A DNA stretch of 64,000 nucleotides from an uncultured Clostridia bacterium (GTDB lineage Bacteria > Bacillota > Clostridia > Peptostreptococcales > Anaerovoracaceae). Positions 32,614 through 41,691 of this stretch are shown piece after piece; within the stretch, counting starts at the first letter, position 1; each line of letters starts with the position of its first letter. Position numbers and translations under genes: made by a program. The notes beneath the pieces were generated by a model. That model ran no database searches, was not told where the DNA came from, and worked only from the letters and a program-made list of their open reading frames with translations. The stretch covers positions 62,001-126,000 of the forward strand of contig CAKQMV010000004.1 of assembly GCA_934255135.1 (NCBI GenBank), written 5' to 3'.

Positions 32614-33531
32614 CTATGCTATATCAGCATCTGCAGTCTGCACTGTCTTAGTCTCTGCCTTCTTCTTAGGCTTTAAGAATGAAAGCTCTGTCTCTGCAAC
32701 GATGATAGCTACAAACATCAGTGTGAATCCAAGTACTGACTTTGGTGTGAGCTGCTCGTTGAAGAAAATCATTCCGAAAACGATACCGAAGATATTCTCG
32801 AAGCTTAGGATGATTGATACGCTTGTTGGATCCTCTGTCTTCTGAGCGATTGTCTGGAACAGGAAGCAAAGTCCTGAGCAGATAGCTCCGAGGTAGAGTA
32901 CTCCGCCGATAGCTCCAGCGTTCCACTGAACAGAAGTGAAGTTCTCCTGAGTGAGTGTGAATACCCATGCAAGCGCACCAGATACCATGAACTGAAGCAT
33001 TGTGATGATTACAGGATCCTTTCCCTTACCCCACTTTGCGATTGCAACAATCTGTGAAGCCCAGAATACTGATGAGAGGATTGAGATTGAATCTCCGAAG
33101 CTGATCTGAAGTCCGCCGCTTACGGAAACAAGAATGATTCCGATAGCGCACATTGCTGCAGCTGCTATGTTGTAGCCTGTTGGCTTCTTCCTTAGGACAG
33201 CCCATCCAATGAATGGAACAAATACACAGTATGCTGATGAGAGGAAGTGGCTCTTGCCAGGCATCTCAAGCATTACTCCGATTGTCTGTGTGAAATATGC
33301 ACCGAATAGACATACTCCGATGATAAGACCACTCTTGATGTAATCCTTGTCAATTAGTTTGAGTTTCTTGTAGTTGGCAATCAGAAGCATGATGCTGGCA
33401 ACTGTGAATCTGCATGCGAGAAGTCCGCCGGCAGGAAGAGTGTCAGTTGATCCCTTGATTACAACCATTGAGCTTCCCCAAGCAACAGCTACGAAGAGAA
33501 GCATTAGCTTTCCTAGGTATTTGTTTTTCAT
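32614..33531 (-). CDS. EamA/DMT-superfamily transporter
   Basis: 305 residues with ten predicted helices in two EamA repeats. The first opens GKLMLLFVAVAWGSSMVVIKG, the second SILSSVFWASQIVAIAKWG; the late segment FSFENIFGIVFGMIFFNEQLTP-like (LSFENIFGIVFGMIFF) is the usual conserved glutamate-containing stretch. Family members export or import amino acids, nucleotide sugars and other metabolites; substrate not predictable. An AGGAGGCTACACAC ribosome-binding site precedes the start. The GCCCAGCGGGC array lies in its 3' region. Confidence 0.88.
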   Translation of the reverse strand: MKNKYLGKLMLLFVAVAWGSSMVVIKGSTDTLPAGGLLACRFTVASIMLLIANYKKLKLIDKDYIKSGLIIGVCLFGAYFTQTIGVMLEMPGKSHFLSSAYCVFVPFIGWAVLRKKPTGYNIAAAAMCAIGIILVSVSGGLQISFGDSISILSSVFWASQIVAIAKWGKGKDPVIITMLQFMVSGALAWVFTLTQENFTSVQWNAGAIGGVLYLGAICSGLCFLFQTIAQKTEDPTSVSIILSFENIFGIVFGMIFFNEQLTPKSVLGFTLMFVAIIVAETELSFLKPKKKAETKTVQTADADIA

Positions 33532-33716
33532 TTGTGTGTAGCCTCCTTAGTTATGAATAATACCTTTGTTGACTATATTAAATTTAGGCAATTCAAAAAC
33601 ATTCAAAAATAATCACGTCCATGAAGAATTTTACTACAACTTTGTTAATTATTGGACAAAATCATAAAAGAGTGTGATAATCATAAAGCGAATAAAAATG
33701 ATTGAGAGGAAGAAAC

Positions 33717-35018
33717 GTGCCGAACAAAACAGATGGTACAAATGACAATCTTGTAAATATAGGTTTTTGCATACTGATATTTATTACATCATGTGTTCAG
33801 ATCACTCCGGGTGAAATTGCTACCAAGGGCTTCGTAATCGCTTTTGATGTAGTAATCCTCGGTATCTTTCTGGTACTTCATAATAAGGAAGATGGCGCCA
33901 TCGCGTTCTATGTTGGAGTAGCTACATTTCTATCTCCAGTGAGCAGGTTTATATTAACCTACTATACATTCCCAAGTAGAGATCAGGCTTTCGGCGATAT
34001 TTTTCCGGACATGATATTCTTTATGGTATACGGACTTGTCTTCAGCTTGCTGCAGCTCTTCGTCCCTGCCAAAAGATCATGCTACTTATACATTCCGGTC
34101 ATCCTTATTTCCGAGATTTATGGAAACATGATAGAGAAGCTGTTTCGTTTCCAGATGTTTGGTGGTGATGAGGTTACCTGGTTGGTGCTATATAAGATTT
34201 TTGTAGTAGCTACTGTGAGAACTGCACTTGTTTTCATTATTATACTTGCGCTCAGACTGGTGATGAGGTACAACGCCAAGCAGCAACAGTGGAAGGATCT
34301 TCTCAGTGTTTACGATGATATGACCACACTTTCCGAAGAGCTTGTTATGATTCGAAAGAATATGACGGAAATCGAGAATCTTATGGCGGAAGCGTATGAA
34401 TTTAATAGAGTGCTCTCCCAGGAGCACTATCCTCCTAAGATTTCATCAAAGGCTCATGAGATTGCCGTTAGAATGCATGAAATAAAGGGTGAATATCGTA
34501 ATATGCTCTTTGTTATCGAGAAGCTTACGGGCAAAAAGGAGCTTCAGAAGACCCTTAGCATCTCGTTTGTCGCGGAGATTGTGAAGGAAAACGTAACTGC
34601 TTTTGCCCGCTCACGCGGATTCGATACGGAGATCAATCTCGAGCTAGACGCTGAATTTGATATTGCAGAGCCGTACAAGATGCTTTCTATTATAAGGAAT
34701 CTTGTTACTAATTCTGTAGAGGCAATTGATGGTACGCCAGGCGGTGAGGTGATTGTCTACACCAAGCGTGCGGAAGACGAGATTATTATTGGCGTGCGAG
34801 ATAACGGTCCGGGAATTGATGACGAGACTAAGGTGGATATGTTTATTTCGGGATATTCGTCAAAGTTTGACTATGAGACAGGATACATTCAGCGAGGACT
34901 CGGGCTGAATCTGGTGAAGAACTACGTGGAAGAGGATTTTGGCGGTAGGATTACGGTTGATTCGGACGGAGAGAGTTATACAGACATCAGAATTTATATA
35001 AACAAGGACAGGTTGTGA
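33717..35018 (+). CDS. Membrane sensor histidine kinase, YcbA/GlnK-like
   Basis: About 433 residues from GTG 33717 (AGAGGAAGAAAC upstream; a TTG at 33702 lacks spacing). Six or so membrane segments fill residues 10-185. A coiled region with SKAHEIAVRMHEIKGEYRNM may hold the phospho-accepting histidine, and the GHKL ATPase has an N-box IIRNLVTNSVEAID and G1 VRDNGPGIDDE, with RGLGLNLVKNYVEE near the end. The layout and the YcbB-type regulator downstream match the B. subtilis GlnK/GlnL (YcbA/YcbB) system that responds to glutamine, so nitrogen or amino-acid sensing is a reasonable inference. Confidence 0.8.
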   Translation: MPNKTDGTNDNLVNIGFCILIFITSCVQITPGEIATKGFVIAFDVVILGIFLVLHNKEDGAIAFYVGVATFLSPVSRFILTYYTFPSRDQAFGDIFPDMIFFMVYGLVFSLLQLFVPAKRSCYLYIPVILISEIYGNMIEKLFRFQMFGGDEVTWLVLYKIFVVATVRTALVFIIILALRLVMRYNAKQQQWKDLLSVYDDMTTLSEELVMIRKNMTEIENLMAEAYEFNRVLSQEHYPPKISSKAHEIAVRMHEIKGEYRNMLFVIEKLTGKKELQKTLSISFVAEIVKENVTAFARSRGFDTEINLELDAEFDIAEPYKMLSIIRNLVTNSVEAIDGTPGGEVIVYTKRAEDEIIIGVRDNGPGIDDETKVDMFISGYSSKFDYETGYIQRGLGLNLVKNYVEEDFGGRITVDSDGESYTDIRIYINKDRL

Positions 35019-35025
35019 GGGTACT

Positions 35026-35931
35026 ATGAAATACTATGTTGTTGATGATTCGAAGGCGGTTGTGCAGTCAATCGCAAAGATGATAGAAGATAAAGGCTTT
35101 GGAAGCGTTGTCGGACGAAATACTGACGCACAGGATGCGGTAGATGAAATAATTGAGCAGCGCCCAGATATTGTGATCGTGGATTATCTTATGCCGGAGA
35201 TGGATGGGGTTGAGCTTGTTGAGCTTGTGAAGAAGCGTGCACCGGATATATGCTTTGTTATGCTATCTAAAGTCGACGATAAGAAAATGGTAGCGAAGGC
35301 ATACGAAGCCGGCATCGAGTTTTTTATGAGCAAGCCTGTAAGTATTATTGAGGCGAACAGGGTTCTTGGAAATGTTGCTGAGAAGATTAAGATGAAGAGA
35401 ATCGTAAATGGCATTCATGATGTTCTAGGTGGTGATTCAAGATCTGCAGGTGTCGAGAAGCTTAAGGAGGTTGCTGCAGGAACTTTGAAGGAGGCTACAC
35501 TTGAGGGTCATACAGAAGAGAATTTGGAAATGACCGACAAGATGCACAGAGTTGATATTCTTCTTGGCTCAATCGACATGAGAAATCAGAAGGGAAGTGC
35601 GTTCATCAAGCTACTTATCGAAATGATGTGCGAAAGAAACTGCGATTACGATAAGGATATGCTTAATGAGCTCAGCGAGAAAACAGGGGTTTCGCTTAAG
35701 AATATCGAACAGCAGATCAGGCGTGCAATCAAGAGAGGTCTTGAAAATGCTGCGAGAATCGGATTGTCGGATTTCGACAATGAGGTTTTCGTTGTATATG
35801 CGAACTATGTTTTTGACTTCGTTTGTCTAAGGGAAGAGATGAATTATATTCAGGGCATAAGCAAAACTGGAGGAAGAGTCAGCATCTCAGGCTTTATGAA
35901 CGGCCTGAAGCTTTATGTCGAGTGTAGCTAA
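35026..35931 (+). CDS. Response regulator with YcbB-type DNA-binding domain (GlnL-like)
   Basis: 301 residues. The receiver domain (1-120) has acidic DD at 7-8, the phospho-Asp in IVIVDYLMPEMDG, a serine in VMLSKVDD and Lys in MSKPVS. The C-terminal part (KGSAFIKLLIEMMCERNCDYDKDMLNELSEKTGVSLKNIEQQIRRAIKRGLENAA ...) is the YcbB/GlnL output domain. Starts seven bases after the kinase stop. Targets are unknown; the ornithine cyclodeaminase gene just downstream and the proline reductase cluster 12 kb away are interesting candidates. Confidence 0.85.
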   Translation: MKYYVVDDSKAVVQSIAKMIEDKGFGSVVGRNTDAQDAVDEIIEQRPDIVIVDYLMPEMDGVELVELVKKRAPDICFVMLSKVDDKKMVAKAYEAGIEFFMSKPVSIIEANRVLGNVAEKIKMKRIVNGIHDVLGGDSRSAGVEKLKEVAAGTLKEATLEGHTEENLEMTDKMHRVDILLGSIDMRNQKGSAFIKLLIEMMCERNCDYDKDMLNELSEKTGVSLKNIEQQIRRAIKRGLENAARIGLSDFDNEVFVVYANYVFDFVCLREEMNYIQGISKTGGRVSISGFMNGLKLYVECS

Positions 35932-36080
35932 ACTTCGTGAATTCGGGGAGTTTCCGGACTTGAAGAAAAGAAATTTGGCAGAAAATGAGATTTCTTGAGC
36001 AAAATATGAGTTTTTTTGATGATTACATTTAGAATACAGACATCAAAGAAATGTACGGAAACATTAAGGAGGATATATTA

Positions 36081-37175
36081 ATGTCTTTTGAACTCAGAAA
36101 GTATACTCATCCTGATTTCACTCAGGAGAAATTTGCAAATGCCCCAAATTGTGTGCTCGTTCCTGCACCTAAGGATGGAGTTGCTCCAGACAACTTCCAT
36201 GCTAACAGTATTTTCCCTGAATACTTTAAGGTTGATGGCGAGTGGCTCCTTCTTGAGGAGAGCAGAATGGACACTGTTCCAATGTTCGACGGCGAGAAGA
36301 TGCAGTCATATGAGGCAAGAAGACTTAAGAAGGGTGACCTCGTAGTAGTTGGAAGAACTGAAAACTGCGAAGAGGGAATCTACATGCATGCTAATGGATT
36401 CAATGAGGAGAGAGGCTCAGGAGATACATTCGCATTCAGAACAGGAAGATCAAGAGAGACCGCATTCGGTAAGGATATCGACGAGATCGTAGAGCTTCTC
36501 AAGCACGAGAAGGAGAACGGAAACGTAGTATGGGTACTCGGACCTGCATTCTCATTTGACATCAGAGCAAGAAGAGCTCTTTCAGCAATCATCTCAAACG
36601 GATATGCTGATGCAGTACTTGCTGGTAACGCTCTCGCTACACATGATCTTGAGGGAGCATACATGAACACAGCTCTTGGACAGAACATCTACACTCAGGA
36701 GAACGTTCACAACGGACACTACAACCACCTCGAGCTTATCAACAAGGTAAGAGAAGCAGGATCAATTCCAGAGTTCATCGAGCAGAACAATCTTGATGAC
36801 GGAATCATCTGTGCAGCAGTAAAGAATGATGTTCCAATTGTACTTGGAGGATCAATCAGAGACGACGGTCCACTTCCAGAGGTATTTGGAAACTGCTACG
36901 ATGCACAGGATGCAATGAGAGGCTGCGTAAAGAAAGCAACAACAGTAATCACACTTGCAACAATGCTTCACTCAATCGCAGTAGGAAACATGACACCATC
37001 ATTCAGAGTAATGGAGGATGGAACTGTAAGACAGGTTTACTTCTACATCTGCGACATCTCAGAGTTCGTAGTAAACAAGCTTGCAGACAGAGGATCACTC
37101 TCAGCTAAGGGAATCATCACTAACGTTCAGGACTTCATCTGCAGCGTAGCTACAGGACTTGGACTTGAGTATTAA
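36081..37175 (+). CDS. Archaeal-type ornithine cyclodeaminase (TIGR00300/LOR-SDH conserved-domain family)
   Basis: 364 residues from the ATG after AAGGAGGATATATTA (the in-frame ATG at 36051 is upstream of this site and rejected). The C-terminal two thirds match the family that includes the methanococcal ornithine cyclodeaminase and the C-terminal half of cyanobacterial AgrE/ArgZ: VLGPAFSFDIRARRALS, AVLAGNALATHDLEGA, HYNHLELINKVREAGSIPEFIEQ, VPIVLGGSIRDDGPLPEV, TMLHSIAVGNMTPS and VNKLADRGSLSAKGIITNV. The N-terminal part (LKKGDLVVVGRTENCEEGIY) is the LOR-type domain. The expected reaction is L-ornithine to L-proline plus ammonia with bound NAD. This would feed the proline reductase cluster in the same window. 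Followed by a strong terminator. Confidence 0.85.
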   Translation: MSFELRKYTHPDFTQEKFANAPNCVLVPAPKDGVAPDNFHANSIFPEYFKVDGEWLLLEESRMDTVPMFDGEKMQSYEARRLKKGDLVVVGRTENCEEGIYMHANGFNEERGSGDTFAFRTGRSRETAFGKDIDEIVELLKHEKENGNVVWVLGPAFSFDIRARRALSAIISNGYADAVLAGNALATHDLEGAYMNTALGQNIYTQENVHNGHYNHLELINKVREAGSIPEFIEQNNLDDGIICAAVKNDVPIVLGGSIRDDGPLPEVFGNCYDAQDAMRGCVKKATTVITLATMLHSIAVGNMTPSFRVMEDGTVRQVYFYICDISEFVVNKLADRGSLSAKGIITNVQDFICSVATGLGLEY

Positions 37176-37250
37176 TTCATAGCAGACATGCTTATGTGAT
37201 CGCATCGGTCGCAGCTGCAATACATGCATTATTAGAATTTAAGCAAAGTG

Positions 37251-37286
37251 AAAAACACGAGCGCCGGAAGGTTGCTCGTGTTTTTT
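37251..37286 (+). terminator. Terminator of the ornithine cyclodeaminase gene
   Basis: AAAACACGAGC pairs with GCTCGTGTTTT, followed by TTTT. Confidence 0.88.
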
Positions 37287-37293
37287 CGATATA

Positions 37294-37398
37294 TTGCCAG
37301 CATAGCTGAAGTGCCGACATCACGGAAGTGGTCAAGTCCAATAAGTGGGTACAATCTGGTGGGCGTAATGTCCAGATTTCTGAATTAGCTGGACATTA
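37294..37398. repeat. Repeat pair and TGTCCAG hairpin
   Basis: Two 17-18-base units (TTGCCAGCATAGCTGAAG; TGCCGACATCACGGAAG) resemble the tandem units at 32306. A 10-bp hairpin TAATGTCCAG/CTGGACATTA (37366-37375/37389-37398) shares its left arm with the 31762-31784 hairpin. Confidence 0.5.
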
Positions 37399-37420
37399 AA
37401 CTTGTTAAGGATTACAACAA

Positions 37421-37457
37421 AAAAACACCTGACAAGCGTCATTTCGCCGGTCAGGTG
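37421..37457 (-). terminator. Terminator of the nucleotidyltransferase gene
   Basis: CACCTGAC/GTCAGGTG stem; on the minus strand it is followed by TTTTTTTG. Confidence 0.85.
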
Positions 37458-37481
37458 CATTCGCATATTTTCAGTTAAACC

Positions 37482-38393
37482 TTAGCCCCACAGCTCCATT
37501 GGATAGAAGCCGCTCTCCTTCATCTCAGCGAATTTCGCTACTACTCCAGGCTTGTCTTCCTTATAAGTAACGCCGAACCACTTCGAATCAGTTGGGAGCA
37601 CCTCGAACTCAACCTCACCAGACTCGATACGAGACTTGATTGGAGTAGGAAGTCCGAACTCGCCCTTCATAGGGTTCTCAGCGAGGATTGTATCTAACGC
37701 AGCTGGGAAATCACTCTCCATTGCTGTCATAAACTCGCGGCCAAAACCCCAGAGGTTCATTGAAACCGGTGTTCCGTCCTTGATTGCAACTTTGAGGTCT
37801 CCGCCGTTTATCGCTGTGATAACGCCAAGCTCCTTATCGCGTCCTACCTCGAAGTGTTCCTCGATATCAGTGAGCACACCGTCATCAGTCTTGCAGATTC
37901 CTCTTGAAACAGTTCCGTTCTCGGACAGGGTGTTGTCAACCTTGAAGCCAACCATGCATGCATGTGTAGCATCAGCCTTGTTCTTAAGGAAGTCATAAAT
38001 CATCTCAAATGATTCTCTTCCATAGTAGTCATCCGCATTGATAACTGCGTAAGGGGCATCGATTACCTTGCGAGCTGAAAGAACTGCGTGTCCAGTTCCC
38101 CAAGGCTTAACACGACCTTCAGGAACCTTGTAGCCCGCTGGAAGATCTGTTAACTCCTGAAATACATAGTGTGTCTCAATGAACTTGCCCGCACCATTCT
38201 CGATATGATTCTTGAAAACCTCTTCAAAATCCTTCTTGATGATAAAGCATACTTTCTTAAAACCTGCCTTATAAGCATCAAACAGTGAGAAATCCATAAT
38301 GATGTCGCCCTGATCTGTAATTGAATCAAGCTGCTTATTTCCACCATAGCGGCTGCCCATACCGGCAGCCATGATTACTAGAATTGGTTCCAT
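37482..38393 (-). CDS. Sugar-phosphate nucleotidyltransferase
   Basis: 303 residues. The N-terminal signature ILVIMAAGMGSRYGGNKQLD is the nucleotide-binding loop of NTP-transferases, followed by PWGTGHAVLSARKVI and the metal site INADDYYG. The middle and C-terminus (GVITAINGGDLKVAIKDGTPVSMNLWGFGREFM) fit a family often annotated as NDP-sugar pyrophosphorylase or LicC-like cytidylyltransferase; substrate not assignable. Its start overlaps the gltX stop by one base (TAATG), so it is translated from the gltX transcript. Confidence 0.85.
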   Translation of the reverse strand: MEPILVIMAAGMGSRYGGNKQLDSITDQGDIIMDFSLFDAYKAGFKKVCFIIKKDFEEVFKNHIENGAGKFIETHYVFQELTDLPAGYKVPEGRVKPWGTGHAVLSARKVIDAPYAVINADDYYGRESFEMIYDFLKNKADATHACMVGFKVDNTLSENGTVSRGICKTDDGVLTDIEEHFEVGRDKELGVITAINGGDLKVAIKDGTPVSMNLWGFGREFMTAMESDFPAALDTILAENPMKGEFGLPTPIKSRIESGEVEFEVLPTDSKWFGVTYKEDKPGVVAKFAEMKESGFYPMELWG

Positions 38394-40060
38394 TACAGGC
38401 TCCTTCCGATTCTCTCTCTTACAGCATCTTCACCCATGATCTGCTGGATAGTCCATACGTCAGGTGACTGAGCTCTACCGCAGAGAGCGATTCTTATAAC
38501 AGTGCTGACGTGACCAACATGACCCTTGTAGTCATCAGGGTTCTTCTTGAAATCCTTAGGCTTAGCAGCGTAACCCATCTCAGTAGCCATGTTACGAATC
38601 TTCTCAAACCATACTGAGTTGTCATCGCTGTGGTCATAATTCTCAAGGTACTTCTCAAGGATAATCTTAGCGTCCGAAGCAGCTTCAGCAGGAACTTCGT
38701 CTCTAATCTCAAAAGCCTCATCGAAGAAATATCCGATAAAGTCCATAATCTGTCTTGCGTATACAAGATCAGCACGAGGTCTTGCATCGTGACGACCGAT
38801 GTCTAGAATCTTAGCAAGCTTGTCCATATCGCGGAAAGCGTACTCGTACTCAGGAGCGAACTCCTCTGACCAGCCCTTAAGGAACTTGGCAATCTCCTCT
38901 GCAGGAATTCTCAGAAGAGTGTTCTTGCTGACATCATTAAGCTTGTCGAGGTCAAAAAGCGCACCTGAAGATGACATCTTCTCAGTAGTGAACTCAAACT
39001 CGGTGATGTCCGCATCTGGGTTCTCAATTCTCCACTCCTCGAAGTTAGAGTTAAGAATAGTAAGAAGATACTCTCTTACGCAAGCAGGGTGGTAACCCTG
39101 ACTTCTGTAATAGTCGAGTGAAAGCTCAGGATCCTTTCTCTTAGAAAGCTTTCTCTTGTTGCCGTCCTCGCCAATCTTCATAAGCTGTGCAGTGTGACAG
39201 TAAGTTGGCATCTCCCATCCTAGAGCCTCAAAAAGCTCGACGTGGATAGGTAGTGATGGAAGCCACTCCTCACCTCTGATAACGTGTGTTGTTCTCATCA
39301 GATGATCGTCGATTGCGTGTGCGAAGTGATATGTAGGAATACCAGTAGTCTTGATGATTACGATATCCTGGAAATTCTCTGGAACCTCGAGCTTGCCTCT
39401 GATTGCATCAACAACAGTAGTTCTCTTAAGATCCTCACTTGAAAGGTTAGGTGTGCCCTGTGACTTAAGTCTGATTACAAAGCTCTCACCAGCCTTAATC
39501 TTAGCCTCAACCTCAGCCGCAAGATTCTCATCCTTGTCCCAGTCTCTGTACTTAGACCAGCCGGCGTAAATACCAGGTGCAAGCTTCTCAGTCTCCTGCT
39601 TCTCTCTGATCTCAGTAATCTCCTCCTCAGTCAGGAAGCATGGGTAAGCCTTACCCTCAGCGAGCAGCTGCTTGGCAAAAGTTCTGTAGATCTCGCCTCT
39701 GTGGCTCTGAGTGTAGTCACCATATGCTCCAATGTCGCCGTTCTCTGTTACACCCTCGTCGAATTTAATGCCAAAAAATGAGAGTGATGAGATGATGGTC
39801 TCCACTGCGTTCTCAACGAATCTCTTGTCGTCAGTGTCCTCAATTCTAAGGTAAAAAACTCCTTCGCTCTGATGCGCGAGTCTCTCATCAACAAAAGCTC
39901 CGTATAGGTTGCCAAGATGAATAAATCCTGTAGGGCTTGGTCCAAGTCTTGTGACCTTAGCACCTTCAGGAAGTTCTCTTGGCGGATACATTGCCTCGTA
40001 ATCAGCTCCGCTCTTAGTAATATCTGGATATATCAGATTGCTTAACTCAATGTTATTCAT
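38393..40060 (-). CDS. gltX: Glutamyl-tRNA synthetase
   Basis: 555 residues. Class I motifs: PSPTGFIHLGN (HIGH-like, near 41-51) and KLSKRKD (KMSKS-like, near 303-310). It also has IRFEDTD-like LRIEDTDDKRF and the anticodon-binding C-terminal helical domain. It charges tRNA-Glu, and possibly tRNA-Gln if the organism uses the amidotransferase route. A GGGGAGACTTAAC ribosome-binding site precedes the ATG. Divergent from the tmk operon. Confidence 0.95.
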   Translation of the reverse strand: MNNIELSNLIYPDITKSGADYEAMYPPRELPEGAKVTRLGPSPTGFIHLGNLYGAFVDERLAHQSEGVFYLRIEDTDDKRFVENAVETIISSLSFFGIKFDEGVTENGDIGAYGDYTQSHRGEIYRTFAKQLLAEGKAYPCFLTEEEITEIREKQETEKLAPGIYAGWSKYRDWDKDENLAAEVEAKIKAGESFVIRLKSQGTPNLSSEDLKRTTVVDAIRGKLEVPENFQDIVIIKTTGIPTYHFAHAIDDHLMRTTHVIRGEEWLPSLPIHVELFEALGWEMPTYCHTAQLMKIGEDGNKRKLSKRKDPELSLDYYRSQGYHPACVREYLLTILNSNFEEWRIENPDADITEFEFTTEKMSSSGALFDLDKLNDVSKNTLLRIPAEEIAKFLKGWSEEFAPEYEYAFRDMDKLAKILDIGRHDARPRADLVYARQIMDFIGYFFDEAFEIRDEVPAEAASDAKIILEKYLENYDHSDDNSVWFEKIRNMATEMGYAAKPKDFKKNPDDYKGHVGHVSTVIRIALCGRAQSPDVWTIQQIMGEDAVRERIGRSL

Positions 40061-40124
40061 GTTAAGTCTCCCCTTCGTAATAAAAGTAATTGCTCCATTT
40101 ATTATATAATATCAGCTTTATCTA

Positions 40125-40133
40125 TGCTATAAT
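40125..40133 (+). promoter_or_regulatory. Extended -10 promoter of the tmk operon
   Basis: TGCTATAAT, a perfect extended -10, about 58 bases before the first small gene; no clear -35 at 17 bases. Confidence 0.5.
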
Positions 40134-40190
40134 ATTTTATGTATGTAACAATGGGATAACTATCTGATTCACAGAAAGGTGAGTTTGTTA

Positions 40191-40334
40191 ATGGTTATAA
40201 TCAAGTATTTATTCGTTGCACTTCTGACGGTGCCTCCTGCTATTTTTGCGTGGTCAGTCTACAAGAAGTGGATTTCAGGAATGAAGAAGCTTAATAAGAT
40301 TGACGCAGCTAAACGCAGGGAGAACAGAAGATGA
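40191..40334 (+). CDS. 47-residue single-pass membrane protein
   Basis: Encodes MVIIKYLFVALLTVPPAIFA followed by WSVYKKWISGMKK and a basic tail ending KRRENRR. One N-terminal membrane helix (residues 3-22) and a strongly positive cytoplasmic end. AGAAAGGTGAG is the ribosome-binding site; the stop overlaps the tmk start in ATGA, indicating coupled translation. Too short for ordinary gene finders. Function unknown. Confidence 0.75.
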   Translation: MVIIKYLFVALLTVPPAIFAWSVYKKWISGMKKLNKIDAAKRRENRR

Positions 40335-40966
40335 GCAGAGGTTTATTTATAACATTCGAAGGAACTGACGGAACAGGCAAGAGCACACAGATTGAATTTG
40401 CCCGTGAATATTTCGAGAGCAGAGGCTTTAACGTGCTGATGTCAAGAGAGCCAGGCGGCACGTCTATAAGCGAGAAGCTTAGAGATATCCTCCTCGACAA
40501 GGCGAACGACGAGATGAGCCCGGTCACAGAGATGATGATTTATGCAGCCTCAAGAGCACAGCTCGTATCGGAGGTAATCATCCCTGCGGTGAATGACGGA
40601 ACGGTCGTAATCTGTGACAGATTCGTAGACTCGAGCGTGGCATATCAGGCTTTTGGCCGTGGACTCGGCGACATGGTGGCAGAGGTTAACAGCTATGCGA
40701 CTACAGGACTTGCTCCAGACATCACATTCTTTATGGACATTGACCCGGAGGTTGGCAGAAGCAGAATCGCCGGCGGAGAGCTTGACAGACTTGAGCAGGA
40801 GAAGTCAGATTTCTTCAGAAGAGTTTACGATGGATATAAGAGTATTGCCGCTTCGGATCCTGGCAGGGTGAAGACTATTGATGCGTCGGGAACTGTCGAA
40901 GAGGTAAGAGCTGCAATCGAAGTGCATCTTGATGAAATTACAGGCAGGATGGGGCTTGATGGATAG
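40331..40966 (+). CDS. tmk: Thymidylate kinase
   Basis: 211 residues with P-loop FEGTDGTGKST, the DRF motif (VICDRFVDSSVAYQ) and SREPGGT. Converts dTMP to dTDP. The overlap with holB downstream and the small membrane-protein gene upstream makes a tight operon of DNA-replication and cell-envelope genes. Confidence 0.96.
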   Translation: MSRGLFITFEGTDGTGKSTQIEFAREYFESRGFNVLMSREPGGTSISEKLRDILLDKANDEMSPVTEMMIYAASRAQLVSEVIIPAVNDGTVVICDRFVDSSVAYQAFGRGLGDMVAEVNSYATTGLAPDITFFMDIDPEVGRSRIAGGELDRLEQEKSDFFRRVYDGYKSIAASDPGRVKTIDASGTVEEVRAAIEVHLDEITGRMGLDG

Positions 40967-41678
40967 AAGAATTACACATTCTTATATAATAGAAGGTCAG
41001 GACAGAGAAGCTAGGAATGCTTTTATTTTCGATTTCATAAGGGAGCTTGAGTGCAGGGCGGAGAACCCTGATGAGAGACCGTGCGGTGTATGCAGTGCGT
41101 GCCGTGAGATTGCGGCGGGTACGAGCCTGGATGTTTTTCACATGGAGAAGAGCAACAAGTCAGGATATTCCGCACAGAAGGATATCGATCCTTTTATCGA
41201 GAGACTTTCGATGAGATCCTACGGAAGATATATGATTGGTATCATTGATGATGCCGAGGAGCTTAACGAGACTTCTCAGAATAAGCTTCTCAAGACTCTA
41301 GAGGAGCCTGAGGAGAACACTGTAATTATTATTGGAACGGGCAACAGGGATAATCTGTTATCTACAGTCTGCTCAAGATGCAGAGTTATTAAGGTAGCAG
41401 ATGACGGTCAGAGGAGCTCGGAGATAAGTCTGGACGAGATAAGGGACAGATTTTTCTACAGGTTCAGAAGTAACGTGGACAAGAAGCTCAAGACGCAGAG
41501 CGACGCAATCGCTTTTCTTGGTGCGCTTGAGGACGAATACAGAGATGCGATGGTAACGGGAAGAGACCTTGACAGAAGCATCAGAGCGATAGAGCTCATT
41601 GAGAACACAAGAATGGATATAATAAAGGGAATGTCACAGAGTGCGGCGCTTAAGAAGCTGCATCTGATGCTCTCTTAG
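40959..41678 (+). CDS. holB: DNA polymerase III delta-prime subunit (HolB)
   Basis: About 239 residues from ATG 40959 (overlapping tmk by 8 bases; an earlier ATG at 40929 lies deeper in tmk). The start DRRITHSYIIEG, the zinc module with four cysteines (C...CGVCSAC), DAEELNETSQNKLLKTLEEPEENTVIII and SRCRVI motifs identify a clamp-loader AAA+ subunit. The P-loop is degenerate, as usual for delta-prime. Confidence 0.9.
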   Translation: MDRRITHSYIIEGQDREARNAFIFDFIRELECRAENPDERPCGVCSACREIAAGTSLDVFHMEKSNKSGYSAQKDIDPFIERLSMRSYGRYMIGIIDDAEELNETSQNKLLKTLEEPEENTVIIIGTGNRDNLLSTVCSRCRVIKVADDGQRSSEISLDEIRDRFFYRFRSNVDKKLKTQSDAIAFLGALEDEYRDAMVTGRDLDRSIRAIELIENTRMDIIKGMSQSAALKKLHLMLS

Positions 41679-41691
41679 TAAGGGAGGCTAT

